DNA of 64,000 nucleotides from Mermis nigrescens (taxonomy: Eukaryota > Nematoda > Enoplea > Mermithida > Mermithidae), in NCBI GenBank assembly GCA_036768485.1, contig JAVLUZ010000600.1:247007-311006 (forward strand), written 5' to 3'. Position 1 is the stretch's first letter. Each line of letters opens with the position of its first letter. The translations under genes and the position numbers were made by a program. This document shows positions 46,212-58,188 of this stretch, piece by piece. The notes beneath the pieces were generated by a model. The model did not search any database. It worked only from the letters and a program-made list of their open reading frames with translations, and was not told the origin of the DNA.

Positions 46212-46551
46212 AAACACACATACAAAGAAATCATTAAAAACATTGGATTTTTGTAAGTTTGAGTCAGTGATCGTACTGGGTCAGATTTTCACCCCCGATC
46301 GGGGTCGGGGTCGGGATGAAAAACCCCGGTTTTCGGGGTCGGGGTCGGTGTTGGGGTTGAAGATTAACAATTAACATTGCATGATTACATACGAATTTGA
46401 AAAGGATAAAAACGATAGTTTTGAAAAATGAGCTTGCTAAGCAAGAGTTGTAAACAAGAGAAACCTAAAGTTCAAACATACCATAAAATTATGAAGAGAA
46501 TTATAAAAGATTTTAAACTATAAGGAAATGAAAAGGTGGGATTTTAGTAAA

Positions 46552-46920
46552 TTAAAACAAATTTAGAGGATATGATGAAACATTATTGTTGAGAATAGGA
46601 CGATCACGTGCTATGTATAATGACTCCTTGATTAAAAGATCGAAAGAGTTGGATGTTCGACTAATAACCTTGAAGCAATCTGATGTAATTGAATGATTGC
46701 TATTTGAGATATGCTTGTGAATAGCAGATATGCTATCACCCTGAATTGGCTTTCCTGTAGCAAATGAGATGGCAGTATGCTTCGCAATTCTACTCCCAAA
46801 ATGTCGCCGAGTTTCGCCAATGTAACTAGCCATACAGCTAGAACACGTTCACTTACATACTAAATTTGAGAGTAGCATAGCAGGTACAGCATCATTGTTC
46901 TTGAAAAACCGACTTATACA
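46552..46920 (-). pseudogene. Penelope-like GIY-YIG endonuclease fragment, second copy
   Basis: Encodes MASYIGETRRHFGSRIAKH and the downstream part of the domain, ending at the same TAA as the copy at 21832-22203. Flanked on the left by the TTTTGAAAAATGAGCTTGCT tail (about 46410) and on the right by a short inverted piece of the same tail (about 46990-47010). Some upstream codons are altered. RT is missing. Confidence 0.82.
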
Positions 46921-47265
46921 CATGACAGGTTTGTAAACAAACCTTACTCTAATCTGAGGGTAAAATGCAGATATAAGCTTTAGAACACGTAAGCTCATTT
47001 TTCAAAACTATTACATAGTGAACAGTCGATTCTATAAAAACGATACCTTCGCTTGTTTGAAGAGCATACTAATAAAGCTGGTTATGTTCAACATTTTATT
47101 TTCATTCCAAGTTCAACCATGGTTTTAGCAATTTAGCATTACTTTTAATTTTAATCACTAATCGCTCTCGCTTTTTCGTATTCTTCCACAGTTTTTTCAT
47201 AACGGTTTTCTATGACGCACTGATTGTAGAGAAGCCAATGGCGCGAAGCGCCGAAAATTTTCGAA

Positions 47266-48290
47266 ATTTTTACCGTTTTCATGTAGAATTTACGCCTTTT
47301 TATTGACAAACAGTTCGGAAATCATAAGTGGCGTACAGCATCAAGAAATTCAGTCATATTTTACCGCCCTAAGACAATAATCAGCGGTGCTAAGCGCAGG
47401 AAAATTTTGACGTTTTCACTCTTTAAACTCAATTTATACCGCTTAAATTATACAGAACAGATAAACTAATTGCGGCGCGAAGCGCCGAAAATTTTTAAAA
47501 ATTCCTAATCCTTTTACCTTTTCTGTCCTCCTAAAAATCTCTTTCGACATGTAGAACGAGATTGTACGGCTGGGGGTCTGGGGTGGCGCGCTCAAGCACC
47601 TCCAGCGAGGTCCAGAGCAGAACCCCCGAAAATTTTGTAAAAAAGCACTCTAATTTTTAATTAGTAAAGTTAAAATTTTCGCAAATTGGCAAAATCTCGG
47701 TTCTGAATTAAGTAAAAAAAAACTTAAAATTGCACAAAACTTCTGAGCTGAAATGCGTTTTTCGACCTCTGCTAAGTATGTAGCGCAGCAACGGGTCACA
47801 ACGCAACCAATAAGTCATTGAAAGATGTATCAATGAGAATTTGTGGCCTTCTTATTAACTAGTTCAGAAAACAGAAAATGCACAAAAACACAAGAAAATT
47901 TGGCCTTTCCTTTCATTTCAAATAGAATTATGTGTCCTTGTAAAGAAAGATAAACAAAGCAGAGAATAGACAAATTGGTACGCAATTATTTTCGCACTTT
48001 TACTATTATGTTCAACAAGCGTGTGCAGTTTCATTCAATCAACTAATAGTGCATTAAATCACTAAAGTGCTGCGAAGTGCTGGATTATTTTAACAGATTC
48101 AAGCTTTTAAATTTTTTGGATCTGTATAACAATAAATAATAATGACTCGGCGCGAAGCGCCGGAAAATTTTGACATTTGTGCCTTTTTAAACTCAATGTT
48201 CTGGACACATTGCGCCAGAAAAATCAACATAATTTCTGAAAAATTCCGGGGGGCATGTGCCTCCATTCCCCCGGCTATGACTGTGATTCC
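47266..48290. repeat. Family D copy D2
   Basis: Collinear with 39115-40360: shared blocks include GTAGAATTTACG, AACTCAATTTATACCGCTTA, GTGTCCTTGTAAAGAAAGAT and the terminal GGGGGGCA run. Three GGCGC-GAA-GCGCC hairpins fall in or beside it (about 47240, 47476 and 48150). Its left end is truncated. Confidence 0.75.
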
Positions 48291-49739
48291 GCAGTAATTT
48301 CGGCGCACTTCATAATGGAAAATATGCAAACATGTATGTACGTCTTAACAACATGGCGACCAGGCGTACTTTTTATGAAATATCGCGAGTGTCGAGTTTA
48401 ACATATTAATTCTGCTGGTGAATGAATCGTCCTTGTTCCGAATTTATTTGCTATTTATACAATTCTTCTATCTGCCAACAAATAAAATGCTATATTTCAC
48501 TCCCGAAAAAAGGTTCAACCCCGACTCGAAAAATCATGCCCCCGGTCGGGGGTCGGGGTCGGGGTTTAGGCCGGGGTTTTTCGGGGTCGGGGTCGGGTCC
48601 CCGTACGATCAATGGTTGAGTTGTCAACAACTATGTCAGGTATATTGTTTGACAGATTTTTCTTAATATTAATAAAACGAAAAAAATACTTAGGATCAGA
48701 AGCTTTTTTACCAGTTTACGTTCCTGTGCACAATAATATTCCTTGATAGCTTTCTTTACAAATCTACTGTATTTAGAGTAAGTATTCCTGAACATGGGAT
48801 AGAATTTAGATTTTCTACAGAATTTTAATTTCTTTGACAACCTGATAAAAAAATTATAAAAAATCGTCTATTGTCATGCAAGTAGAAAAGATCAATGACC
48901 ACTGAATGTCAGCAAGAAAAGTGAATATAGATTCATAATCAGCTTTTACAAAATTGCGTTTAAAAGCTACGTGTTGCCTGACTTCAAATGGTAGTAAAAT
49001 TATGAGAATAACAGACCATGATCAATTGTAGCAAAAGGAGGTCTTGTTTTGCAATCAAAAATCAATGATTTATCAGATGTAAATATTAAACTTAGGATAT
49101 TTTGACCCAAGGTAGGGTGATGTACATGTTGATATATTCCATAACTATTAATATTTTCGAAAAAATTGAATGACATACTATTTTCAGATAAACATTAGTT
49201 TTATTCCATTTAATATCCGGTAGATTAAAATCACCTAAAACTACAAGGGTTTCTGTACAATCAAGCAATATATTTGAAAGATTTAAAAAATTTCGATTTT
49301 AAATGTCGCATAGAGGATAAATAAGAGGTCTATAGCACAAAATGGACCTAAATGAAATTGAACCAATAAAAAGATCGCAGGCAATAATTTCAGCAGTACA
49401 GTTAATTGCGGAATTAATAACTAATCTCAGAGACAAATTTTTTCTGTAGATTATACAGACCCCTCCACCTATTCTTATTTCACGATCGTTTCTAAAAAGT
49501 ACATAACAAAGTTTGCAACTAATAAAGCATCACTAAAAGTATCAGTCTACCGAGTTTCAGTAATAAAAATCAAATCGTAAGTGTAGAACTCTAGAGCAAA
49601 TGCAAATCAGCAATTTTGTTACATAAAGTGCGCGAATTAAACAAAGTAGAACACAATTTATTTACACAGTTAGAATTTGGAACGTTTTTTGGGTCGTTTA
49701 TATTATTCCTTTAAGGTCCACCACAATTATAGAAATTTT

Positions 49740-51385
49740 TTCTTTTTCGCTGAGGCGAACATAGGCTTAGCCCATGTCTGGCCTTAGGCTTAGCCCATGT
49801 CTGGCACCAAACTGAATCCTTAAGCAATCCCAGAAGTCTTCCTGATCGATATTAATACAGTAAATTGGCATTCGTGTAGCAGGTTCACAAATTTATTAAG
49901 ATAGTCATATTATAAAGGCTTATTCATGCAGTTGGTAGCATCCGATGAAATGGAAGATTGTTGCTGTCAACCAGATCGAAAACGTGGACCTCTTGCTCCA
50001 AAGCCTATAATCGTAACCAGTCAACTAACGCTGCTTCATTTCGATAAAGAGTGCAAGGTATTCGTAATGTCTTGCATTGGTTTACCTGCTTGTGAGGCTT
50101 AGGATTAGTATCATGGACAGACCAAAATGATGGTGTTAGTGTTTAAAATAAGCCTGAGCAATGGGATGCGATCGCATCCTATTACTTAGGCTTATTTTAA
50201 ACACTAGCGCCAAAATTTTTGTCAGCCACATGAATCTACAGAAACAGTCCGAGCACTGCCTTATTTGTTTCCGATTTGACTCATTTTTGAACCAGTTAGG
50301 TGGTAGCTTTCACTTGTACCTATACGTACATATAATGTGGCTATCTTAATACATATGTGAATTAGCTACACCAATGCCCAGAAAATTCATTAATAAAGCT
50401 TCTTCCAATATCGAAATTCGTCGATTAGTAAAGACCTCGGACTTTGAAACAAGAGACCCGCGCTTCGAGTCCAGCAAGCAGCAGTCTGAAAATGTCAATA
50501 GAATCAGCGCATTCAAAAAAACCTAGGAAAACCGCAAACAAGCGCTACTAAAAGCGCTTATTGCAAGCAAAGTAATGGTACACAGAAGATTTAGGTGTGC
50601 ACCGGGCACATTAATACCCTGAAGTTTATTTTGCATCCATGTTTTTTGTTCTGCACAGGTTTTATGCAGAAAATGAGATTTGTTCAAGAGGGTTTCCATT
50701 ATATTCTCACTATATTTAGGGCATCTGGGTAGCGAAATGTGCAAAGTGCACGGCTCTAGTGGTCGTAAAACGTCTTATTTTAATTTATCCTTTTGTCCCC
50801 CCTAATGTTTTTGAAAAATTTTGGTCGTGCCCCCAAAACAAAATCTTGGATACGGGCCTGGGTGCAATCCACATATTGCTTTTATGTTTTTTTCGGCTTT
50901 CCTGTACTTTATGCATTTTTGTATTTTTTTGCTAATGGGTTATTTCAATTATCATCAATATGACATTATCATTGTTGATGACGTCATTAATAGTTAGGGA
51001 AGAAGTAGCAAGATCTTCTTACGCGCACTTTGATCTTTTTTGCACAACTTTAGAAAATCTGAACTTTCTAATCCAATTTTTACGTATTTCTAATAAGGCC
51101 TATATGGGGTCCACCTGTCATCACCCATATTTTGACCGCGGTTTGGCCCTAACACTCAATTTTACTGTGTTTGACTGTATATTGTCTGCGTTCACTGATT
51201 TCAAATGTTCATTCATTCATTCATTCGATAAAAAAATTGAAGTGTTCAAACCATCTGCGCTTATAAAAGCTTCAAATTTGTGTGATGTCGAATGTATTTA
51301 ACTTATTCAAAGTGGCAAAAGCTGTCGAACTTGCACGAAGCATAAAACTTCTGCAGGTTTTAAATTTATCGTACTTTGCTATTAT
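49740..51385. other. Gene-poor interval with a short palindrome
   Basis: AT-rich DNA with no supportable gene. It contains TTAGGCTTAGCCCATGTCTGG repeated twice in tandem near 49750-49803, and a palindrome at 50137-50206 with 35-bp arms and three mismatches centred on GCGATCGC. Other short open frames look like chance. Confidence 0.6.
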
Positions 51386-52503
51386 CAGAGGCGGATTAAA
51401 GGGGGCGGCCGCCCACCTTAGAGCGCGCGACATTAGAGCGTATATGCACTGGCGTGTATAGGGGCGCCATGAGACCAAAAATTTTTTGAAAAATGCGACC
51501 TCCCCATTGGCCAAAAATATTTGGAGAGATAAAGAATGGATATGCAATTAGCAATGGTTTTTGGCCGCCAGTGACCATAATTTCTCAAATTTTTCCGGCG
51601 CTATGCGCCGGATGATACCTATTAATGACATTTATTTACTTTCTTGGCGACCTGGAAGCCATTATCTGTTCATGTAGGTTTCGAAACAATTTTAACAGCA
51701 ACAGTAGCTATTTTTGCTTAGTTTTCTTCTATTTTCAATTAAAAATTCCGATGTTTCGCATCAAATGCTTATAGACACGGTTTTTTTGTATTCGGCAAAG
51801 ATTTTTCCCAATGAACAAAGACTTCGTGACCGTTTTTGTACATGTACAAAGATTTTTGGGACGACGAAAATTGCAAAAAGGTCTGAAATTAGAAAAAAAA
51901 TTTTGGCGCTTCGCCCTGAAATGAGTACTTGTGTGTTCTATCTATCTTTGTAATGGCGGAAATTGCATTTCAAAAGGAGAAATGTCAAAGTTTTCGACGC
52001 TTCGCGCCGTTTTAAGACGATTCTTAGTGATTTTTGCCCTTAGAGACCCAGAAATTAGCTAAAATACACTACCTACCAAAAGGCGAACAACTTTGTTTTC
52101 ACGGCACTAAATTCGCTACTATACCATATTATAGTATCAATAAATTTGTTTGTACAAAATGTACAAAGACTTTTGGGGACGATCTTTGTACATGTACAAA
52201 CGGACCTTGTACAACAACACTGCTTCTAGACGTCTATCCTCCTTAATTTCACAACTTTTCCGGCGCTCCGCGCCAGATTTTTATTGAAGTCAAAGAAAGT
52301 TAATGATTTTTTCGCACAAAATTGTCGAAAATTTTAAAATTTTCAGAAAAAATATTGCGTCAGAAGTGATTTTATGTAAAAGTGTACAATGTATAACACT
52401 AAAAAAACGCTATTTCGCGTGTTAAGGGCAAATTTTTGAACCTATTTTTGACTGTTTTGGGGAAAGTTTCCGCCCTCTAAGGAAAATCCTAGATCCGCCA
52501 CTG
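51386..52503. mobile_element. hAT-type element with CAGTGGCGGATC-type ends
   Basis: 1118 bp between GCTATTAT (51378-51385) and GCTGTTAT (52504-52511), a 7-of-8 duplication. Ends CAGAGGCGGATTAAAGG and, in reverse complement, CAGTGGCGGATCTAGGA. It carries a nested family B MITE and has no transposase. From 52512 to 52980 I see only AT-rich DNA. Confidence 0.85.
51776..52222 (+). mobile_element. hAT-type MITE, family B, copy B2
   Basis: 447 bp flanked by CTTATAGA (51768-51775) and CTTCTAGA (52223-52230), a 7-of-8 duplication. Starts CACGGTTTTTTTGTATTCGG. Contains TTTGTACATGTACAAA twice and a GACGC-TTC-GCGCC hairpin near 52000. Non-coding. Confidence 0.85.
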
Positions 52504-52989
52504 GCTGTTATAGGGATTTTTTGTAGCAATGTTTAAATTAGTTAATAGATTAATTGATTGATTGAAATTAGCGCTTTAAAATTTTCAGTCTGTAGGAATC
52601 TCACACATTTTTCAAAAAATTTTCTATCCGGAGAAGAAAACCGCTTGATCTGCCTATTTTCTGGATTTATTTATGGTATGAATCGAGTATGAAAAAGGTA
52701 AAATCTACACGGCACAAAAATCTGAATTTTTACAAGATTCAACTATGTATAAGTACCTTATTTTTTGCTCAAGACGCAGAGAACATCACTAAGGTATAAC
52801 GCCCGTAAAATTAAATTCTTACTTAATGATTTTTCGGTCACGCGCCTTAGTGATGTATTTTGCGTGTCGTCAATTAAGCGGCTAATAGTTATCCGTACAT
52901 CATTCTATAAAAATGTAAAAAATCTGAATTTGAGAATTTAAAGAACTTCTAATAATTTTTGATTAAGTGTTGACTCCCCTCTCCGGCTC

Positions 52990-53080
52990 CAACGTGCCAT
53001 GTATTCCGTGATCGACCGGGCGGCTTAAAAAAAGCGGGCCCGAGCTTAGCTACCGGGCCCGGGCTTACATGCTTAAGGTT
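52990..53080. repeat. GGGCCCGGG-rich block with hAT-like end
   Basis: GTGATCGACCGGGC at about 53010 resembles the TAGTGATCGACCGGGGC end of the element at 33534-35909 and is followed by GGGCCCGG repeats. A matching inverted GGTCGATCACTA lies at about 56026-56037, but the flanks do not match as a target duplication, so the partner is uncertain. Confidence 0.5.
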
Positions 53081-53500
53081 ATACGTGTATAGATATATAC
53101 CTGATATAGGTATTTATTAAGGCCTGACGAATATACGTTTACGTATAGCGTGTATCACTGTTCTTTTTGTACGAGACAAAGATTTTGAGGCTCGTACAAA
53201 GATTTTCGGAGCCATCTTTGTACAATGTACAAAGACTTTTTGGGGGAAAGTAATAGTAATTTTAACGTTTTTTGGAATATTTTTTAGCAAAATCTCTAAA
53301 AATTTTCGGCGCTTCACGCCGAGTATCATAATTACATTCTATTTAGCTCCAAGCGCGGGCATTTAACACTCAAAAATCTATCTGTAAGCATCTTTGTACA
53401 GATTGAAGCGTCTTTTACATCTATTTCCACTGTTTTATAAAGATTTTATGAAGAAAAAGAACTATTAAACAACTTTGCACTGTTTTCTGCCATTTGAAGA

Positions 53501-54255
53501 CACGGTTTTTTTTGTACTCGGCAAAGATTTTTCCCGATGTACAAAGACTTTTCGGGACCGTCTTTGTACATGTACAAAGATTTTTGGGAAGACAAAAATT
53601 GCAAAAAAGGTCTGAAATTCGAGAGAAGTTCGGCGCTTCGCGCCGAAATGAGTAATTGTGTGTTCTATATATCTTTATAATGGCAGAAATTGCATTTCAA
53701 AAGTAAAAATGTCAAATTTTTCGGCGCTTCGAGCCGTTTTAAGACGATTCTTAGTGATTTTTGCCCTTAGAGACCCAGAAATTAGCTAAAACACTACGAA
53801 GAGTCGAAGAACTCTGTTTTTACCACACTAAAATCGCTGCTGTACCATATTATAGTACCCAAAATTTGTGTGTACAAAATGTACAAAGATTTTTAGGAAG
53901 ACAAAAACTGTAAAAAGGTGTAAAATTCCCGAAATTTTCGGCGCTTCGCGCCGAACTGATAAATTATTTGTCCTATATATCTTTAAAATGGCAGAATTTG
54001 CATTTAGAATGGAAAAATGTCAACATTTTTCGGCGCTTCGCGCCGTTTTCAGATAATTTTTAGTAATTTTTGGCGTCAGAAACCCAGAAATTTGCTAAAA
54101 TACACTACCAAAGATCGAAAACCCTGTTTTACCGCTCTGAAAGTGCTACTGTACTATATTATAGTACACAAAAATTTGCATGTACAAAATGTACAAAGAC
54201 TTTTGGGGACCATCTTTGTACATGTACAAACGGACCTTGTACAAAAAAAACACTG
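53501..54255 (+). mobile_element. hAT-type MITE, family B, copy B3, internally duplicated
   Basis: 755 bp flanked by the exact 8-bp duplication TTTGAAGA (53493-53500 and 54256-54263). Ends are CACGGTTTTTTTTGTACTCG and, in reverse complement, CAGTGTTTTTTTTGTAC. The middle block (GGCGC-TTC hairpin through AGTACACAAA) occurs twice in direct order, making it about 300 bp longer than other copies. Confidence 0.9.
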
Positions 54256-54489
54256 TTTGAAGATAAAATTGACTCTTTTATCTTTGCGTTGCATTAAATT
54301 CATAAGCAAATTGGTGTCTATTATGAAATTCATTCAGCACATTGCAACCGCTTATTATTTATAATTGTGTAACACAAGTCATTTTAACTTGCTGAGTCGA
54401 ATTTAATGTGTTTTTTCAACCTAAGACTCAGGAAAATTCTGGCGTTTCGGGCCGAACTAATATAACCAGCTGAATTTAGGACAAAGTTA

Positions 54490-54670
54490 CACCTTTTGCG
54501 AAGCGTGCGGGTCACGGATAACGATCTATTAGTATGTAAAAATGTGTTACATTCAATTGCATATCGATACGTTATATGTACAAAAAAATTTTCGCTCGTA
54601 CAAAGACTTTTCCGGAGATCTTTGCACATGTACAATACAAAGAGGCTCGTACAAAAAAACAGTGGCGTGT
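54490..54670 (+). repeat. Dispersed repeat shared with 59165-59315
   Basis: Both copies run GCGGGTCACGGATAAC...GTGTGTAAAAATG or similar, then AAAAAAATTTTCGCTCGTAC and a truncated family B-like end with TGTACATGTACAA and GAGGCTCGTACAAAAAAC. A third relative lies at 53160-53310. Confidence 0.7.
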
Positions 54671-55599
54671 ATACATATGTGTATAATTAGTATAAACGTC
54701 AATAAATAATATATGTACTAGGTTAAGACGTAAGACAAAAATATGTACAAAATTTTAAATTAAATATGAGTTAAAGATTCAAGATAGGTTATGACAATCG
54801 ATATTATCATAATGGTAAGATAATGCTTTATTATAAGACTGCTATTTATGTATATATTTCTAAATTAAATTTAGCTCAGCTTTTATCATAAAAGAGTTTG
54901 TCATTTAATAATATTTTTTTAATTAAATTTAGATTATCTATACGCCAGATGATCGATCGATGTTGGGATTCCGACCATTTTGCACCATCCATAACTTTGA
55001 CTGTAGCTTAAAGAATAATTAAATTCATTTTTCATAAGCTGTATTTTTGACAGAAACGAGCAGCTTCGGTTTCCACGGTCATCAAAGTAATAATGAAAAA
55101 TTTTGGGCGCTTTGAGCCAATTCATTTCTCAGCAACGTCATTTGTTTTATTCCAGGCGCATGATTAAAAAGGATCTAGCAGCTTAATTTTAGTAATTCTA
55201 GCGTTCTTTGCTTGGAGCTTCCGAATTTTCAAGCGCTCTTTCATGTTTCATTATTATAAAAAGGCAACATAAATATTAAGCATTCATTAAATTAGCTGAT
55301 TCCTGCTGCATCTCATAATTTCGGCTTGATATTCTAACAAATTATAGATCCACTGACGCTGTGGTCAGCACAGCTCTGTAAAGAACTTGCAATATATGTT
55401 TAAAGACAAGAAACGTGAGAACATGGCTAGCCGCAAAGGTGAATAATAGATACCCTAAAATAATTTTAGTTCGTAATTGTGTGTGGCAGAAATCTTAACG
55501 AATTATAATAAATCTTAAATCTTAGCTGATTCCTGCTGCAGTTCCGGGACTAGATGGAAAGTTTTTGGTTATAAACCTTTGCAGTGCAACTATACATGC

Positions 55600-55985
55600 A
55601 CATCGTGGGAATTCTGGGGGAGTTAAATTTTAAAGTGCCTTTTTTTGGGTCCAAAATGGTAGGTACGCGTCAAGCGTTTCTGACGTTGTTTTATATTTTT
55701 AGAGCATAAAAACATAGGAAAATTTTGAAGAAAAATCGAAAAAAATCGGAACAAATTGAACAAAAGATAGTCAAAATGGCGCAAAGCGCCGAAACTTCGG
55801 CTTTATTGAGCAAATAGATAGCTAAAAACGCTTAAAAAAGCATCTTTTTCCATAAATTTTCAGAGAAATTTTTGGGTACTTTTAAAAAATCGTCAGTTCT
55901 GGGGAGGATTTACGCGGGGGAGGGGTTGAAAATAATTTCTAATAGGGGGGTGAAAACCCTCACCCCTACCTCCAAGATTACGTAT
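55600..55985 (+). repeat. Dispersed repeat, family C, copy C1
   Basis: Begins GTGGGAATTCTGGGGG and contains the block GAACAAATTGAACAAA-like, a GGCGC-AAA-GCGCC hairpin, then a G-rich tail. Collinear with 57062-57450 and with 59843-60640. Non-coding. The stretch 54671-55599 is otherwise AT-rich, with a short duplication of TTAGCTGATTCCTGCTGCA at about 55291 and 55524. Confidence 0.7.
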
Positions 55986-56310
55986 GAGTGCCACCACCTG
56001 CCACATATGCTGCAACGGTCGATCACTATTCATGCTGCACGCACTGTATTATTTCATTGTGAAATGACGCATAAAGAAATGCTGAAGTAAAAAGTAAATA
56101 TGAACTCGATGTATAGAGCTAGGAGAATATTAAGATGATCTAATGTGTTCAGAAAGGCCCGAAATAGTCCGCACTACTAGCAGTGTTAACCCATTGTCAG
56201 AGACCAATGTTGCTGAAGTGATAGTACCTTTCGAGCACATTAAGTTCTAAAAGTTTTAAAGCTTTGTTTTCAATTAGGCCCGGGCCCGGGACCTTTGCAG
56301 CCGGGCTGGC

Positions 56311-56538
56311 CATGGGGGGTCGGGGGTGTGAACCACCCCCCCCCCCCCCGAGAAACCAGAATACCCCCTCAGAATTCAATTTTTAATTTTTTTTTGTTTT
56401 TTCGCAATTTTTTGATGCCAATGGATTGATGAGCAACGTTGAAAAATTGTGTTTTTTTCCGCAATACTATTTTGGATGCCAGTTTTCGACCTTCGAAAAA
56501 TCTTGCAATCCCCAGAATTTTGGTGCTGCCCACGTGTG
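56311..56538 (+). mobile_element. Family A MITE, diverged copy A11
   Basis: Contains the CAATTTTTTGATGCCAATGG core, C-runs and the end GCTGCCCACGTGTG. No target duplication was found. Its right end lies directly against a possible splice acceptor and coding exon. Confidence 0.7.
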
Positions 56539-56546
56539 CTACTCAG

Positions 56547-57045
56547 CCGCGCTTTACGTTCTAATGTCTAAATCGTCGTATCCTAATCTTGCTTTTAGTC
56601 ATGAAAATTTCTGTATTTGCGTAAAATTATCTGGCAAAGTAATGGGCCAGCCGCCAAAGAACACTGTAATCGTTTTATTGGATGAAAAACGGATAATTTA
56701 CCAAAAAAGTAAACTAAAAGTCATCGGCGATGAACGGTGTCTGAATATCGACGAGTCAAAAATCGAAAGCGATGACGTGATCGCGAATGTAGTTCGAGAT
56801 GCGATCGAATATCTGATATCGAATGTTGCCGCCTTATCGGATCATTCCGAGCAGCTTTGTAACGAATTCAAGTCAAGCGAATCTCGATTAATCGCGTTGA
56901 ATCGCCTGAAAGTAGTAAAGTTCGATTCATGCTCGACCATTGGCGGTTTAACATCAATTTTGGAGCCGAATAAGCAATCGGTTGCTCGTTCGATTAAGCA
57001 GATCAGTGCAAAATCGATTCTCCCAAAGGACATTTCTAATGCAAA
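56547..57045 (+). CDS. Putative host exon, unknown protein
   Basis: An open frame with even codon use and no similarity to any repeat in the window; an in-frame ATG lies at 56564. The peptide is soluble-looking and mixed-charge, with segments such as NTVIVLLDEKRIIYQKSK, SDDVIANVVRDAIEYLIS and KQISAKSILPKDISNAK. It ends either at the TGA at 57047-57049 or at a donor AA|GTGACT after 57045. The second choice leaves a phase-2 intron, which matches the next exon candidate at 58189. The left boundary, CTACTCAG| at 56546, is weak. I do not recognise the family. Confidence 0.5.
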
Positions 57046-57061
57046 GTGACTACTCCTAATC

Positions 57062-57450
57062 GGACTGCACTGCACGGGAATTTTAGGGGAGGTCAAATTT
57101 CAAAAGTTTTTGTGCCTGAAAATGTTACGCGTCGAAAACGTAGTTATTTGGCGTTCAACCGATGCTCTATCTCTCTAGAGCGAAAAAACATCAAAAGGTT
57201 TTGGAAAAATTGAAGAATTTAAACAAATTGATCAAAACATAGCCAGAAAAAGAGTATATGGCGCGAAGCGCCGAAGTTTTAACACTTTTGAGCAAATAGT
57301 TAGCTAGAAGCGCTAAAAAAGCTTTTTTCTTCTAATTTTCACGAAAATGTTGAAGATTTTTGGAAAATCGCCAATTCTAGCGGGGGGAGGGTTGAAACAC
57401 TTCCTGTGGGGGTGAATACACGTTAAGATCCCTTCCCCCGGTCGTATATG
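57062..57450 (+). repeat. Dispersed repeat, family C, copy C2
   Basis: Begins CTGCACGGGAATTTTAGGGG and contains GGCGC-GAA-GCGCC at about 57261 and AACAAATTGATCAAA. Collinear with C1. It starts 16 bases after the exon candidate ends. The interval 57451-58015 shows nothing else. Confidence 0.7.
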
Positions 57451-58188
57451 CCCCTAATTATTTTTAAAAAACGGATGAAAAGTGAAGGCAATGGAATAAA
57501 AGTGTAAAAATTCGATCATAATAAAAAAGATTATAACAAAAAAGTACCCATGTATGTATTTCCGACACGTGTCAGGAAAGATTTGGTATATTTATTGAAA
57601 TAATCTAGGCTTAAGCTTTGTGTCCGTAATATGCTATTCTGTTTGCTTCGCTCGAATTTGTCCATAAGCGATTGGAGATACGTATAAGTGCACATAAAGG
57701 AAAATCAATTTATCTATTTTTTTACTTATATTGATTCTTAGCCTACATTTAATATAACGAAGCAAAAGTCACTCAAAAATCTTTTATTGCTTTATTTTGA
57801 AAAACTTGTTCGCTCTGATCTAGCGGGCGGGGCTTGAAGCTCATTGTACTGCCGACATACCTACAAGCATGTACCTAGCGATTCTCTCATTCGGATGGTA
57901 TACAAGTGGTTTCTATGCTAATACGTACTTACTTTATAATAATTTTATAGTTATAATAATATTTACTAATTAATAATAATTAATACTTATTAACCCTTAA
58001 TTTTTGGACGAGCACCTAAAATAGATCAGAAATGGATGGGCGTGAGCGATTAAAAATTTTCGGCTTTGCAGGTTGGAGGGGGCCAATTCTGGTTTGGGGT
58101 TCCTCATCCCGATGTTGTATGTATGATTCTGCCCTTCTGGGAACAAGGCTGCGCGTCCGACTGTAATTATCTGTCGATTCGGTTTCAG

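Larger units (their letters stand above)
46265..48613. mobile_element. Non-autonomous hAT-type element with GGGGTC-rich ends
   Basis: About 2350 bp. Inverted ends CAGTGATCGTAC and, in reverse complement, ATTGATCGTACGGGG; flanks GTTTGAGT (46257-46264) and GGTTGAGT (48614-48621) agree at 7 of 8. Arrays of GGGGTCGGGGTCGG lie inside both ends (46290-46350 and 48535-48600). The interior holds a Penelope fragment (about 46410-47010) and a family D copy (about 47266-48290). Confidence 0.82.
38041..49720 (-). mobile_element. CR1-like LINE B, broken by five insertions
   Basis: Minus-strand LINE pieces in order: endonuclease-like remnants (about 49700-48900), linker (48840-48622), a short piece at 46212-46264, RT start (about 45153-44661), RT palm with SDFSKAFDSV (41739-41974), RT C-terminal part (40933-41360) and thumb plus 3' end (38041-38616). 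It ends in a TTATTATTAAG-type tail (read on the minus strand). Five DNA elements separate the pieces. Frames are decayed, for example the palm motif after SKAFDS is not followed by an intact catalytic box. Confidence 0.8.

Noticed and set aside
53010..56037. A single 3-kb hAT element between inverted GTGATCGACC motifs
   Set aside because: The flanking 8-mers do not match, so the two ends may belong to different elements.
57600..57960. Further exon between 57.6 and 58.0 kb
   Set aside because: No frame with splice sites and coding bias was found.
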